Origin: CAZEAP01 sp964510315
Lineage (GTDB): Bacteria > Planctomycetota > Brocadiia > SM23-32
Direction of reading: 5' to 3'
Assembly (NCBI GenBank): GCA_964510315.1
Contig: CAZEAP010000007.1
Coordinates: forward strand, 1 to 64,000
Length of the DNA: 64,000 bases
The notes under the pieces: generated by a model
Databases searched by the model: none
What the model saw: the letters and a program-made list of their open reading frames with translations, nothing else
Told to the model about the DNA's origin: nothing
Part shown: piece after piece, positions 34,066 to 43,056 of the stretch
Numbering within the stretch: the first letter of the stretch is position 1
Layout: every line of letters starts with the position of its first letter
Position numbers and translations under genes: made by a program

Positions 34066-36405
34066 CTACGCCTCCGCGCCGGCGTCCAGTTGTGTGAAGG
34101 CCCAGGCGGCCTGGCCCAGGCAGATGCCGCCGTCGTTGGGCGGGACCTTGCTGTGGAGCAGGACGCGGAAGCCCTCCTCCCGCAGCGGCCCGGCCGCGGC
34201 GGAGACCAGCGTACGGTTCTGCATCACGCCGCCGGAGAGGGCCACCGTCTCTATGCCGCTCTCCTCCCGCATGCGCCGGCAGGTCCGCACGATGATCCGG
34301 GCCATGGTGTTGTGGAACCTGGCGGCGATCAGGCCGTCGGCGACTCCGGCGTCCAGATCCCGGCAAATGTCCCGGAAGGTAGGACGCAGGAGTATCTTCT
34401 CGCCGTCGCAATGGAATTCGTAGTGCCCTTCGGCCCCCGCGGCGCAGAGGGCCTCCAGCTCGCAGGCCGGCTGCCCCTCGTAAGTGGTCTCCTCCCGAGT
34501 GCCGAGCAGGCCGGCCACGGCGTCGAAGGCCCTTCCGGCGCTGGAGGTGAGGGGCGAAAACCGCCGCCGGTCCATGATCTGGAGCCACCGCTCGAATGCG
34601 CTGCGGCCGATGCGTTCCTCCAGTCGGTCGCGGGCTTCCCCTTCGCCGAGGGCGCGGACCAGATGGGAGAGGGTCATCCGCAGCGGATGCCAGACGGCCT
34701 GTTCGCCGCCCGGCATGGGGACGTATTCGAAGTGGTGCGCGCGGCGGAAACTGCGGCGGTCGGCCACCAGGAACTCTCCCCCCCAGACCGCACCGTCCGC
34801 TCCGTAGCCGGTGCCGTCCCAGCTCACCCCGATGACGGGCCCGAACTCGCCGTTCTCGGCCAGGCAGGAGACCAGGTGGGCATGGTGATGCTGCATCTGC
34901 AGCAGGGGCAAACCCCGCCGGCGGCTGAGGTCTCGCGCGAACTCGGTCGTGGGATAGTCGGGGTGCAGGTCGCAGACCACCGCCTCCGGCTCGACCCGCA
35001 GCAGCCGGGCGAAGCTGTCGAACGATTGAGCGAAGTGCTCGGCGTTGTCGGCGTCGGAGACGTCCCCGATGTGCTGGGAGAGGAAGACGCGCCGGCCGCT
35101 GGTCACGGCGAATGTGTTCTTCAGCATGGCACCGGCCGCCAACAAGGGGGGGGCCTCGCCGTCCAGCACGACGGCTTCGGGCACGTAGCCCCGCGAGCGG
35201 CGCATGGGGAGGACGGAGCCGTCGAGAGCGGCCACCACCGAGTCGTCGCAGCGGTTCTCAATGATGCGGTCGTGGGTGAGGATGCCGTCCACCAGGTCGG
35301 CAAGGTCCGAGAGGACCCGCTCCTCGCTGAGGGCGATGGGTTCCTCCGAGCGGTTGCAACTCGTCATTACCAGAAGCCGGGGGAAAGCGTTCGTCTCCGC
35401 CGCTCGCTCTTTCGCGTCGCCCCCCGGGAGGCCGAAGAGCATGGAGTGGAGCGGGGTGTAGGGCAGCATGACCCCCAGCTCGGCGAGCCCCGGCGCAACG
35501 GCGTCGGCGACGGGGCCGTCGGGGCGTTTCTCCATCAGGACGATCGGCGCGCGTGCTGAAGTGAGCAGTTCCTCCTCGAACTCGGAGACGCGGCACGCGG
35601 TCCGGCAGGCGGCCAGGTCGGCGGCCATGAGGGCGAAGGGCCTGCCGGGGCGCTGCTTGCGGCGGCGCAACTGCTCGACCACCTCCCGCCGCGTGCCGTC
35701 GCAGGCCAGGTGGAAACCGCCCACTCCCTTCACCGCCAGAATGCCGCCTTCCCGGAGCATGCGGCGTGCGCGCCGGAGCGGCTCGTCGAGCGCCTCTCCG
35801 CCGGGGGTGAGGAACTTCAGCGATGGGCCGCAGGCAGGGCAGGAGAGGGTCTGAGCGTGGAAGCGGCGGTCGGCCGGATCGGCGTATTCCCGCGCGCACT
35901 CGGGGCAGGGCGGGAACTCCGCCATCGAGTTGGTGGGTCGGTCGAAGGGCACCTCGCGGGCGATCGTGAAGCGGGGTCCGCAGGCAGTGCAGGTGTTGAA
36001 CGGGTAGGCGCCCCGGCGGTCGGCGGGGTCGGTCAGCTCCTCCCCGCAGGCCGCACACGTGGCAAGGTCAGGAGGGATGGGCAGCAGGCTGGGGCCCCCT
36101 TCGGAGCTGCGCACGATGCTGAACTCCTCATCGCCCCGGGGTTGGGTCTCCTCGACCTGGATTTCGTCCACCCGGGCGCGGGACGGTATGAGGTCCCGGA
36201 AGTTCCGCACCACCTCGCGGAGCACCTCGGCGGGGGCTTCGAGGTCGAGCTGAACGCCCTCCGGGGTGTTCCGGATGCTGCCGGCGCAGTCCCGCCGCGT
36301 GAGCGCGCGGTAGAGGGTGGGCCGGAAGCCCACGCCCTGCACCCGCCCGCGGACGGTCAGGCGGCAGCGCTTCAGTTCGGTACCCGTTGTGCGCGACGTG
36401 CTCAT
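34066..36405 (-). CDS. hypF: Carbamoyltransferase HypF
   Basis: This 779-residue cytosolic enzyme uses carbamoyl phosphate and ATP to make the cyanide ligands of NiFe hydrogenase, working with HypE. Domains are an acylphosphatase part at about 11-98 (VRGRVQGVGFRPTLYRA), two zinc-finger blocks (CAACGEEL with CTACGPRF, and CPECAREY with CPACGP), a YrdC-like nucleotide-binding part with GGFHLACDGTRREVVEQLR, and a Kae1-like C-terminal part with HHHAHLVSCLAENG and ALSGGVMQN. All the usual motifs are kept. hypC follows; hypA, hypB, hypD and hypE are absent from the window. The gap upstream contains TATCAT as a possible -10 with no good -35. Confidence 0.96.
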   Translation of the reverse strand: MSTSRTTGTELKRCRLTVRGRVQGVGFRPTLYRALTRRDCAGSIRNTPEGVQLDLEAPAEVLREVVRNFRDLIPSRARVDEIQVEETQPRGDEEFSIVRSSEGGPSLLPIPPDLATCAACGEELTDPADRRGAYPFNTCTACGPRFTIAREVPFDRPTNSMAEFPPCPECAREYADPADRRFHAQTLSCPACGPSLKFLTPGGEALDEPLRRARRMLREGGILAVKGVGGFHLACDGTRREVVEQLRRRKQRPGRPFALMAADLAACRTACRVSEFEEELLTSARAPIVLMEKRPDGPVADAVAPGLAELGVMLPYTPLHSMLFGLPGGDAKERAAETNAFPRLLVMTSCNRSEEPIALSEERVLSDLADLVDGILTHDRIIENRCDDSVVAALDGSVLPMRRSRGYVPEAVVLDGEAPPLLAAGAMLKNTFAVTSGRRVFLSQHIGDVSDADNAEHFAQSFDSFARLLRVEPEAVVCDLHPDYPTTEFARDLSRRRGLPLLQMQHHHAHLVSCLAENGEFGPVIGVSWDGTGYGADGAVWGGEFLVADRRSFRRAHHFEYVPMPGGEQAVWHPLRMTLSHLVRALGEGEARDRLEERIGRSAFERWLQIMDRRRFSPLTSSAGRAFDAVAGLLGTREETTYEGQPACELEALCAAGAEGHYEFHCDGEKILLRPTFRDICRDLDAGVADGLIAARFHNTMARIIVRTCRRMREESGIETVALSGGVMQNRTLVSAAAGPLREEGFRVLLHSKVPPNDGGICLGQAAWAFTQLDAGAEA

Positions 36406-36486
36406 GTCCTCTCGGCGACTGAGGAGACCGCCCCCAGGGACGAATGTTCATGATATCACGTTCGGCCGGACCGCGCGAGATTCAGG

Positions 36487-37125
36487 TCAGTCGGCGACGT
36501 TCTCCCGGTAGTAGCCGCACAGGTCGCTGAGGGGGCATCGCTCGCAGTCGGGCTCCGCGGCGGTGCAGATGCGGCGGCCGTGGGTGGTCAGCAGTTGCGT
36601 GGCGCGCGCCCAGCGGTCCTCCGGGAAGGCCCTGCGGAGGTCCTTCTCGATGGCGGCGGTGGTTTTGTGTTCGGCCAGGCCGAGGCGCCTGGTGACGCGC
36701 TCGACGTGCGTGTCCACGCCGATCTCCTGCCCGCCGAGGGCGCTGCCGATGACGATGGCCGCGGTCTTGCGGCCGACGCCTTTTATGTCGCTGAGCCGTT
36801 CGATGTCGTCGGGGACTTCCCCGCCGTACTCCTCCGCGATGACCTCGGCGGCGTTCTGGATGTATTCCTGCTTGCGCCGGAAGGTGCCGGTCGGGTGGAT
36901 GAGGTCCCGGACCTCCTCCGGGTCGGCCTCGGCCAGTTCGGCCGGGGTGGCCCAGCGGCCGAACAACTCGCCAGTGACCTCGTTCACCTTCTCATCGGTG
37001 CACCGGGCGGCCAGTATGGTGGCCACCAGGAGCTGCCACGCATTGTCGTAGTCCAGCCAGATGCGCGCGTCGGGATGCTCCTGCTCCAGGCGGTCGAGTG
37101 TCTCCACCGCCTTCTCTCCGGTCAT
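36487..37125 (-). CDS. nth: Endonuclease III (DNA glycosylase/AP lyase)
   Basis: This 212-residue base-excision repair enzyme for oxidised pyrimidines has a helix-hairpin-helix with the catalytic Lys in LSDIKGVGRKTAAIVIG and the catalytic Asp in VDTHVERVTRRLGL. The 4Fe-4S cluster Cys residues are 187, 194, 197 and 203 (C-x6-C-x2-C-x5-C), fully conserved. ATILAARCTDEKVN is another family block. Its start overlaps the metW stop by four bases, so it is translated from the metX-metW transcript. Confidence 0.95.
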   Translation of the reverse strand: MTGEKAVETLDRLEQEHPDARIWLDYDNAWQLLVATILAARCTDEKVNEVTGELFGRWATPAELAEADPEEVRDLIHPTGTFRRKQEYIQNAAEVIAEEYGGEVPDDIERLSDIKGVGRKTAAIVIGSALGGQEIGVDTHVERVTRRLGLAEHKTTAAIEKDLRRAFPEDRWARATQLLTTHGRRICTAAEPDCERCPLSDLCGYYRENVAD

Positions 37126-37730
37126 TGCGTCCCCCTTTCACTGCGTTCGACGACGAATATGGCCAGGCTGGCCAGCAGGTTGCCCAGCAGGGCGGGAAGC
37201 CGATGGTATCCGGGCGTCAGGTAGATGCTGTCGACCAAGCGGAGGTCCTGCCTGCGGCAGAGGTCGAGGAAGTCCCTGACGGTCAGCAGGTGGATGTTGG
37301 GCGTCTCGTACCAGCGGTAGGGCAGGACGCCGGTGACGGGCATTCTACCGGTCAGCAGCAGCTTGAGCCGCACTTTCCAGTGGCCGAAGTTGGGGAAGCT
37401 GATAACGGCCCTCCGCCCCACGCGCAGCATCTCTCGGACCACCTCGTCGGGGCGCTCGGTCTGCTGGAGGGTCTGGCTGAGGATGACGCAGTCGAAGGTG
37501 TCCTCCTCGAACATCTCCATCCCCTCCAGCATGTCGCCGTGATAGACGGGCACGCCGCGCTGGATGCATTGCCTGACCTGCCGGAGGTCCACGTCGATGC
37601 CGGTGCCTCGGCAGTTTTTCTCCCGGATGAGCTGGCTCAGCAGCTCTCCGTCCCCGCAGCCGAGGTCCAGCACCCGCGCACCGGGTTCCACGTGGCCCTC
37701 GATCATCTGGTAGTCGACCCTGACGGGCAT
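37122..37730 (-). CDS. metW: MetW, methionine-biosynthesis methyltransferase-like protein
   Basis: This 202-residue class I SAM-methyltransferase fold protein has the SAM motif VLDLGCGDGELLSQL, followed by GIDVD. Characteristic MetW stretches are DTFDCVILSQTLQQTERP, VISFPNFGHWKVRLKLLLTGRMPVT and RWYETPNIHLLTVRDFLDL. MetW is known to pair with MetX and aid homoserine acylation. The ATG at 37730 has AGGAGGG just upstream; it starts 19 bp after the metX stop. Confidence 0.95.
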   Translation of the reverse strand: MPVRVDYQMIEGHVEPGARVLDLGCGDGELLSQLIREKNCRGTGIDVDLRQVRQCIQRGVPVYHGDMLEGMEMFEEDTFDCVILSQTLQQTERPDEVVREMLRVGRRAVISFPNFGHWKVRLKLLLTGRMPVTGVLPYRWYETPNIHLLTVRDFLDLCRRQDLRLVDSIYLTPGYHRLPALLGNLLASLAIFVVERSERGTQ

Positions 37731-37749
37731 GTGCCCTCCTCGGATTCGG

Positions 37750-38913
37750 TCAGCCGGTGCGGCCCTCGCGCCGCGCGCGCAACGTGTTGTCCAAAAAGCC
37801 GCGAATGGCGCTGGCAAGCTGCTCGTCCTTCAGCAGGAAGGCGTCGTGGCCGTATTCGGACTCCAACTGGCAGAAAGTGGTGTAGACCCCGTCGGCCTGG
37901 AGGGCGCGGACGATATCCTTCGACTGGTAGGTGGGGAAAAGCCAGTCCCCGCTGTAGGAGATGACCAGGAAGCGGCTTTCCACGCCGCTGAAGGCGTTGA
38001 GCAGCGAGCCGTAGTCGGCCACCAGGTCGAAATAATCCATCGCCTTGGTGATGTAGAGATAGGAGTTCGCGTCGAACCGCTCCACGAAGGCACCCCCTTT
38101 GTAGCGGAGGTAGCTTTCCACCTGGAAGTCCGGCGGGCCGAAGTCGTAACCCACCTGTTCCCGCTCCTGGAGGCGGCGTCCGAACTTCTCCCGCATCGAG
38201 CGGTCGCTCAGGTAGGTGATGTGGCCGACCATCCGCGCCACCGCCAGGCCCCGGTCCGGGTGAGGGCCGCCGTAGTAGTCGCCGTTGTTCCAGTTCGGGT
38301 CGCTGTAGATGGCCTGCCGGCCAACCTCGTCGAAGGCGATGCCCTGCGCGCTCAGACGGGCCGTGCTGGCGATGGGGACGGCGGAGTCCACCATGTCCGG
38401 ATAGTCGATGGCCCACTGGAGCACCTGCATGCCCCCCATCGACCCGCCGATCACCGACAGCACCCTCTCCAGCCCCAGGTGCTCGGTCAGCAGGGCGTGC
38501 TGGACCTTCACCATGTCGCTGACGGTCACCATGGGAAAGTCCAGCCCGTAGGGCTCGCCGGTCTCCGGGTTGATCGAGGAGGGTCCCGTACTGCCCTTGC
38601 ATCCCCCGATGCAGTTGGAGCAGACCACGAAGTAGCGGTCGGTGTCGATGCCCTTCCCCGGCCCCACCATGAGGTCCCACCAGCCGGGTTTGCGGTCTTC
38701 GGTGGAGTGGCGGCCGGCCACGTGGGCGTCGCCGCTGAGAGCATGGCAGATAAGCACGGCGTTGTCCCGCTCGGGGGAGAGTTCCCCGTAGGTCTCGTAG
38801 GCCACTTCGACGGGCCCCAGTTCCACGCCGCTGCGCAGAACCAGGCGGTCGGGTGGTTCCCCGAAGCGCCAGCTTTGGGTCTCGACGATGCCGACGGAGC
38901 CTTGCTCAGTCAT
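37750..38913 (-). CDS. metX: Homoserine O-acyltransferase (MetX)
   Basis: This 387-residue alpha/beta-hydrolase enzyme activates homoserine for methionine synthesis. The nucleophile Ser is in VIGGSMGGMQVLQWA, the acid is in YSGDWLFP and the His in ESEYGHDAFL. LSGDAHVAG and the substrate loop NCIGGCKGSTGPSSINP are family marks. The acyl donor, acetyl- or succinyl-CoA, cannot be settled from what I see. The ATG at 38913 is chosen since conserved sequence starts near there. metW and nth follow. Confidence 0.95.
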   Translation of the reverse strand: MTEQGSVGIVETQSWRFGEPPDRLVLRSGVELGPVEVAYETYGELSPERDNAVLICHALSGDAHVAGRHSTEDRKPGWWDLMVGPGKGIDTDRYFVVCSNCIGGCKGSTGPSSINPETGEPYGLDFPMVTVSDMVKVQHALLTEHLGLERVLSVIGGSMGGMQVLQWAIDYPDMVDSAVPIASTARLSAQGIAFDEVGRQAIYSDPNWNNGDYYGGPHPDRGLAVARMVGHITYLSDRSMREKFGRRLQEREQVGYDFGPPDFQVESYLRYKGGAFVERFDANSYLYITKAMDYFDLVADYGSLLNAFSGVESRFLVISYSGDWLFPTYQSKDIVRALQADGVYTTFCQLESEYGHDAFLLKDEQLASAIRGFLDNTLRARREGRTG

Positions 38914-39326
38914 CGGTGGACTCCCGGAGGCGACGCGCAATGGCTGCCCGGTCAGGAATTCTCATCCTAACTTGCTGTGTAGAAACCATCCATCGACACT
39001 CAAATCGGCCCGGCGCCTGCCGCGCCGTCATGCTGAGACGCCTCGCCTTCAGGCGCCGAACGCATCTCGCCGTTCCGCCACGCCGTACCTTACCGCTCCG
39101 GCGGCCCATGCCCACCCCACCGAACGACGAGATTCCCGCCACAGGCGGGTAAACTTCGCTCGCTGAAAGTGCGCTCGCTCAGAAAGACATCCTGGGCGGC
39201 GCCCCGCACATCATTTCTACAGAGCAATCTTAACTTACAGACCCCCGAATCCGCAAGCCTGTGGCGCGCCGGGGCCTCGCGTAGAGCGGCAGGGGCAGGG
39301 CGCGCCGCGCGGCGGGGTGGCGGGCC
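38914..39326. other. Intergenic region between metX and the DUF362 gene, 413 bp
   Basis: No gene, RNA or strong promoter is evident. It includes a few short inverted pieces such as CGCCTcgccttcAGGCG near 39040-39055. A stretch with CTTAACTTACAG at 39230 is the most AT-rich part. It presumably carries the metX leader and the 3' region of nothing visible. Confidence 0.35.
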
Positions 39327-40325
39327 TCAGATCGTCTCCTCGAGGACGCCGTCCGCGCGCCAGTCCCCTTTGCCGAGGCCGGCTTCGGCGGCGTTGCGGA
39401 CGAACCCTATCTGCTCCGGCTCGAAGCCGAACATGTGCGCCCCGTAGGCGTCGACGGCGACCGGATCGATGCCGGCCACCACCCGGCGGGCGCCTTCCAG
39501 GGAGTTGTCCACGTCCTCCAGGGATCCACCGGTGGGGCCGTGCCGGCGCAACACGCGGTAGCAGTCCATCACGGTCAGGTCCACGCGCAGCAGACGATGG
39601 ATGTCGGGTATCTTGCGATGGATCTGGGGGTGAAGCTTGCCCCGCTCACCGGCCACCATGCCGAAGGCGTTTTTCAGGCCGATGCTGAGGCGGCTGGTGC
39701 CGTGGTCTTTGAGGATGGGCACGTTGATGAGGACGTCGCAGCGGTCGGCGTCGATGAATTCCCGACAGAACGGCCATTTGCCCAGGACGGTCGCCTCGGG
39801 CACCTCCAGCTCCACCGCGGCGGAGCGATTGACGAAGGGGACCTCCGCGCCGGCCTCGCGGGCCGCCGCGGCGACACCGCTGGTCTCATAGGAGCGGCGG
39901 GGGTTCTTCGAGATGGTGTTGTCCATGACCAGGACCTCCCCGGCGCCGGCCTCGCGGCAGAGTTCCACCAGCGCGGCCACAACCCAGGGGTTAGTGTTGG
40001 TGGCGAACCGGGGGGACCTCACCCAGGCCATGTTCGGTTTGATGACCACCCGGTCGCCCTCGCTCACCAGGCCGTCCATACCGCCGAGGGCCTCGACGGC
40101 CCGGCGGGTCATCTCGGCGGCGGCCTCTCGTTCCTCTCCGTCCTGGCCTCGGGCGTGGACGATGGCCAGGCCGGGCTTGAGAGTGCTCTGCGCGAAACTC
40201 CTGATCTTCGGCATTCCCTCCGGGCGGGCCAGGTGGCGGAGCCCGGCCAGACCGGCCGCTCCCGCAGCAGCGGCGATCAGGAAGTCCCGTCGGCTCAGGT
40301 TGCCCCTCTTTTCTTCTTCACTCAC
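39327..40325 (-). CDS. DUF362 protein with Tat signal
   Basis: This 332-residue exported protein begins with a twin-arginine signal, SRRDFLIAAAAGAAGLAGL, so it is probably moved folded and may hold a cofactor. The body is DUF362: GDRVVIKPNMAW, LVMDNTISKNPRRSYETSG, INVPILKDHGTSRLSIGLKNAFG and AGIDPVAVDAYGAHMFG. Unlike some members it has no C-terminal ferredoxin domain. GTG at 40325 is chosen with GGGGGAAG upstream. Function is not established; relatives sit in many redox gene sets. Confidence 0.85.
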   Translation of the reverse strand: MSEEEKRGNLSRRDFLIAAAAGAAGLAGLRHLARPEGMPKIRSFAQSTLKPGLAIVHARGQDGEEREAAAEMTRRAVEALGGMDGLVSEGDRVVIKPNMAWVRSPRFATNTNPWVVAALVELCREAGAGEVLVMDNTISKNPRRSYETSGVAAAAREAGAEVPFVNRSAAVELEVPEATVLGKWPFCREFIDADRCDVLINVPILKDHGTSRLSIGLKNAFGMVAGERGKLHPQIHRKIPDIHRLLRVDLTVMDCYRVLRRHGPTGGSLEDVDNSLEGARRVVAGIDPVAVDAYGAHMFGFEPEQIGFVRNAAEAGLGKGDWRADGVLEETI

Positions 40326-40392
40326 GGCTTCCCCCGATGAATTACGGCCCTCTTTCCCTCCATTATACGCGGCCCGGGTGTTCTTCCCAACG

Positions 40393-41055
40393 TCACGCCC
40401 GGGGCTGGTCATCGGGGCCGGAGGGAGGGGTTTCCTCGGCGGCCGCGGCCGAGCCCCGGACGGCCACCGCTTCGGCCATTCCGCTGACCAACAGGGCCGG
40501 CACCAGCAGGGAGAGATAGACTTTCGCGCGCATCGCCAGGGCGCTGAAGTAGGAGGCGTCCCCCGCCTGAACCCGGTGCCCCATGCTGATGCCCATCGCG
40601 ATGGCGAACCAGAAGCAGGGCAACTCCAGCAGCAGGACCACCAGGCCGCAGGGAACGCTCAGAACCGCCGGCGGCCTCCACTGATCCGGCTCCGGCCGGA
40701 ACGCCTCCACGGCCTCCCCCTCCTGCCGCATGGTAAGAGTGACGATGCCCACGTTCATGCCCACCCAGATGCCGAGGATTTTGGGGACGAGCGGGTGGAA
40801 GCCGGCGGCCATGTAGATGAAGATGGCCGTGGCGTTATAGGCAAAGATCACGCCCCCCACCCGAGGGATACCCGGCGAGCGCCCCATCAGGCGGAGGATG
40901 AAGCGGAAGACGGCCCTCGGGGGCCACGTCAGAGCCCGCAGCCGGTAACGCACCACCGGCCAGGAGACGAACAGGCCGACCACAAACAGCAGCAGCGCGT
41001 CAAGGGCCGGCCGCCAGTGCCGCCGGAGAAGGAACTCCAGCATCCGTACCCCCAT
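40393..41055 (-). CDS. SpoIIM-like integral membrane protein
   Basis: This 220-residue protein has about five membrane segments. The stretch LSVPCGLVVLLLELPCFWFAIAMGISMG resembles the 'HG..E.PA....AA.G..LG' motif of SpoIIM-family proteins, and the final segment VYLSLLVPALLVSGMAEAV fits the end of that family. The charged tail (PPSGPDDQPRA) is cytosolic by the positive-inside rule. The His of the usual motif is Cys here, so the family call is only moderate. It lies between the DUF362 gene and folD, with no strong operon link. Confidence 0.5.
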   Translation of the reverse strand: MGVRMLEFLLRRHWRPALDALLLFVVGLFVSWPVVRYRLRALTWPPRAVFRFILRLMGRSPGIPRVGGVIFAYNATAIFIYMAAGFHPLVPKILGIWVGMNVGIVTLTMRQEGEAVEAFRPEPDQWRPPAVLSVPCGLVVLLLELPCFWFAIAMGISMGHRVQAGDASYFSALAMRAKVYLSLLVPALLVSGMAEAVAVRGSAAAAEETPPSGPDDQPRA

Positions 41056-41095
41056 TCCGAACGCTTCGCAGGCGGGCGCAGGGCGGAATGCCGGC

Positions 41096-41965
41096 TCAGA
41101 GCTGCCGGCGGGCGCACTCGACGGTGTTCCGCAGGAGCATGGCAGTGGTCACCAGGCCGACGCCGCCGGGGACGGGGGTGATGAGTGATGCCTTCTCTTT
41201 GGCCGCTTCGAACTCCACGTCGCCGACGATCCTGGTCTTCTTCTTGCCGTCCTCTTCGACCTTAACCCGGTTGATGCCCACGTCGATGATGACGGCGCCT
41301 TCCCTGACCATCTCACCGCTGACCAGCCCGGCCTTGCCCGCCGCTACGATGAGGACTTCGGCCCGTCGGGTGTGGAAGGCCAGCTCCCGGGTGGCGATGT
41401 GGCAGCAGGTCACCGTGGGCGATTCCATCAGGGACTCCAGCAGCATCACGACGGTGGGCTTGCCGACGATCTCGCTGTGGCCGACCACGACGGTCTCTTT
41501 CCCTGCCAGGTCCACCTCGGCCGACTCCAGCATCGCGATGACGGCGTGGGGGGTGCAGGGAGCCAGCCCGAAGTCCCCGTAGAACAACTTACCGATGTTG
41601 GCCGGGTGGACGCCTTCCACGTCCTTGTCGGGCAGTATGGTGGTCTGAACCTGGCGGGCGTCCACGGAGTCGGGCACGGGCATCAGGAGGATGATGCCGC
41701 TGACGTCGGGGTCTTCGTTGGCAACGCCGACTTCGCGCACCAGGTCCGCCTGCTCGGATTCGGGGTCCAGCTCCCGCAGTTCGTACTCGATACCCACCTC
41801 CGCACAGGCCTTCTTCTGGCTTTTGGCGTAGAATTTGGCCCCGGGGTTGTCGGTGGCGAGTATCCCCACCAGGCGGGGTGTGAGTCCGAATTCCTCGATC
41901 CGGGCCTGCGCTTCCGCCTTGATGCTTTCGGCGATCGCGTCCCCCTCTATCAGTTCTGCGGCCAT
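41096..41965 (-). CDS. folD: Methylenetetrahydrofolate dehydrogenase/cyclohydrolase
   Basis: This 289-residue bifunctional enzyme converts methylene-THF to formyl-THF, supplying the formyl donor for PurH. The substrate-binding and catalytic Lys lies in FYAKSQKKACAEVGIEY. The signature of the family is seen in GIILLMPVPDSVDARQV, KDVEGVHPANIGKL, CTPHAVIAML, VVVGHSEIVGKP and the end LITPVPGGVGLVTTAML. Start at 41965 fits the standard N-terminus; upstream codons are a Lys/Arg-rich run with no family match. Confidence 0.95.
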   Translation of the reverse strand: MAAELIEGDAIAESIKAEAQARIEEFGLTPRLVGILATDNPGAKFYAKSQKKACAEVGIEYELRELDPESEQADLVREVGVANEDPDVSGIILLMPVPDSVDARQVQTTILPDKDVEGVHPANIGKLFYGDFGLAPCTPHAVIAMLESAEVDLAGKETVVVGHSEIVGKPTVVMLLESLMESPTVTCCHIATRELAFHTRRAEVLIVAAGKAGLVSGEMVREGAVIIDVGINRVKVEEDGKKKTRIVGDVEFEAAKEKASLITPVPGGVGLVTTAMLLRNTVECARRQL

Positions 41966-42124
41966 TTTCGCCTGCTCCACTAAAGGAATTCTGACGTCTG
42001 AAAACGCGGCATCGACGTGTATGTGGTCCTTTGCCCTTCCGGTCAAAGGCGGGCGAGCCGGCCGACGGCTCCGAGGACCATCTTGTGCTCTGCCGTTGAT
42101 GCGGTTCGGGTCATTGGTTTTCTT

Positions 42125-42190
42125 CGTGGTTGCTTTCTTTCCGTTCGCCTTTCCCGTGCGTTCTCCGTGTCTCCGTGGTTTGCCTATGCC
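42125..42190 (-). repeat. Possible dispersed ACCACGGAGACACGGAG-type repeat
   Basis: Read on the minus strand, the segment has AACCACGGAGACACGGAG and a further copy-like AACCACGAAGAAAACC. This pattern is a frequent intergenic repeat in environmental bacterial genomes. It sits between folD and the next metallo-hydrolase gene, in a 238-bp gap that otherwise shows nothing. Confidence 0.35.
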
Positions 42191-42203
42191 GTCCCTCGCA
42201 GGG

Positions 42204-42914
42204 TCATGCTTCGGGCTCACGCAGCAGTTCCTTCAGCTCCTCCGCGATCCAGTGCTCGGTGTGGGAGAGGCAAAAGGGTCCGTGCCCGGGATAGAGCACA
42301 TCGGGAGGGTCCTCCAGCAGCCGCAGCAGGGTTGCGTTGTAGGCGGCGTGGTCGTAGCCGGGGCGGTTGCGCACCTGTTCCAGAGCGGGCGAGCGGACCA
42401 CGTCGCCGCAGAAAAGCATGCGAGAGTCCTCGTGGACCAGCTCGTAGCCGAAGCTGCCGGGCGAGTGTCCCGGCAGATGGCGCGCCAGGAACTCGCACCT
42501 GCCCAGCTTGATGGTCTCCCCGTCCTCGATCCGGGTGACCTCCTGCAGGGGTACGAACTCGCGGGCGTAATACCATGCGGAGGTCTCGATTCTCGCCTCT
42601 GTGATCGCATCGGCCGCGCAGGGGCCGGCCGTGATGCGCGCTCCATTCCTGCGCAGCGCCTCGGCGGCGCCCGCGTGGGGCAGATGGGCGTGGGTCAACA
42701 ACACGTGCCGGACATCGTCCAGCTTAAACCCCATCTGCTCGATGTTGGTCAGGATGCCGGAAAGGCTCTCCCCGCAGCCGCAGTCGATCAGCACCAGCGG
42801 GTCGCCGGTGTCCACCAGGTAGCAGTTGGCGTCGTTGGCGGGCCAGTCGAGGTAGACCATGTTGAAGTCCTGCCCGCCGACCAGGTAGACGGGGCCGATC
42901 AGGCGCATGCCCAT
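42204..42914 (-). CDS. Metallo-beta-lactamase-fold protein with altered metal motif
   Basis: This 236-residue protein shows the fold plainly: YLVDTGDPLVLIDCGCGES, HLPGHSPGSFGYEL, CGDVVRS and YPGHGP. The first metal motif reads THAHLPHAG, so the usual Asp in HxHxDH is Pro. One of the two metal sites may thus be lost or changed; a mono-metal site or a non-hydrolytic role is possible. Start at 42914 is preferred because GGAGG lies about 5 nt before it. TTGACA at 42992-42987 with TAGATG is a weak promoter candidate. Confidence 0.8.
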   Translation of the reverse strand: MGMRLIGPVYLVGGQDFNMVYLDWPANDANCYLVDTGDPLVLIDCGCGESLSGILTNIEQMGFKLDDVRHVLLTHAHLPHAGAAEALRRNGARITAGPCAADAITEARIETSAWYYAREFVPLQEVTRIEDGETIKLGRCEFLARHLPGHSPGSFGYELVHEDSRMLFCGDVVRSPALEQVRNRPGYDHAAYNATLLRLLEDPPDVLYPGHGPFCLSHTEHWIAEELKELLREPEA

Positions 42915-43056
42915 GGCCGCCTCCACTCAGTGCGTGGTGCTCCACCGCTCCCCCGCGGCGCTCATCTAAAGGCAACGGGGGCGGATTGTCAAGCTCAGCG
43001 GGGACGCTGTTGCCTCGTCGGGGCTCGAGCAGAGAGGGCCGAAGCGGGCGCCGGGC

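Noticed and set aside
38914..39000. SAM riboswitch before metX
   Set aside because: No multi-stem pattern or conserved core bases of the known SAM classes could be found by eye in the leader.
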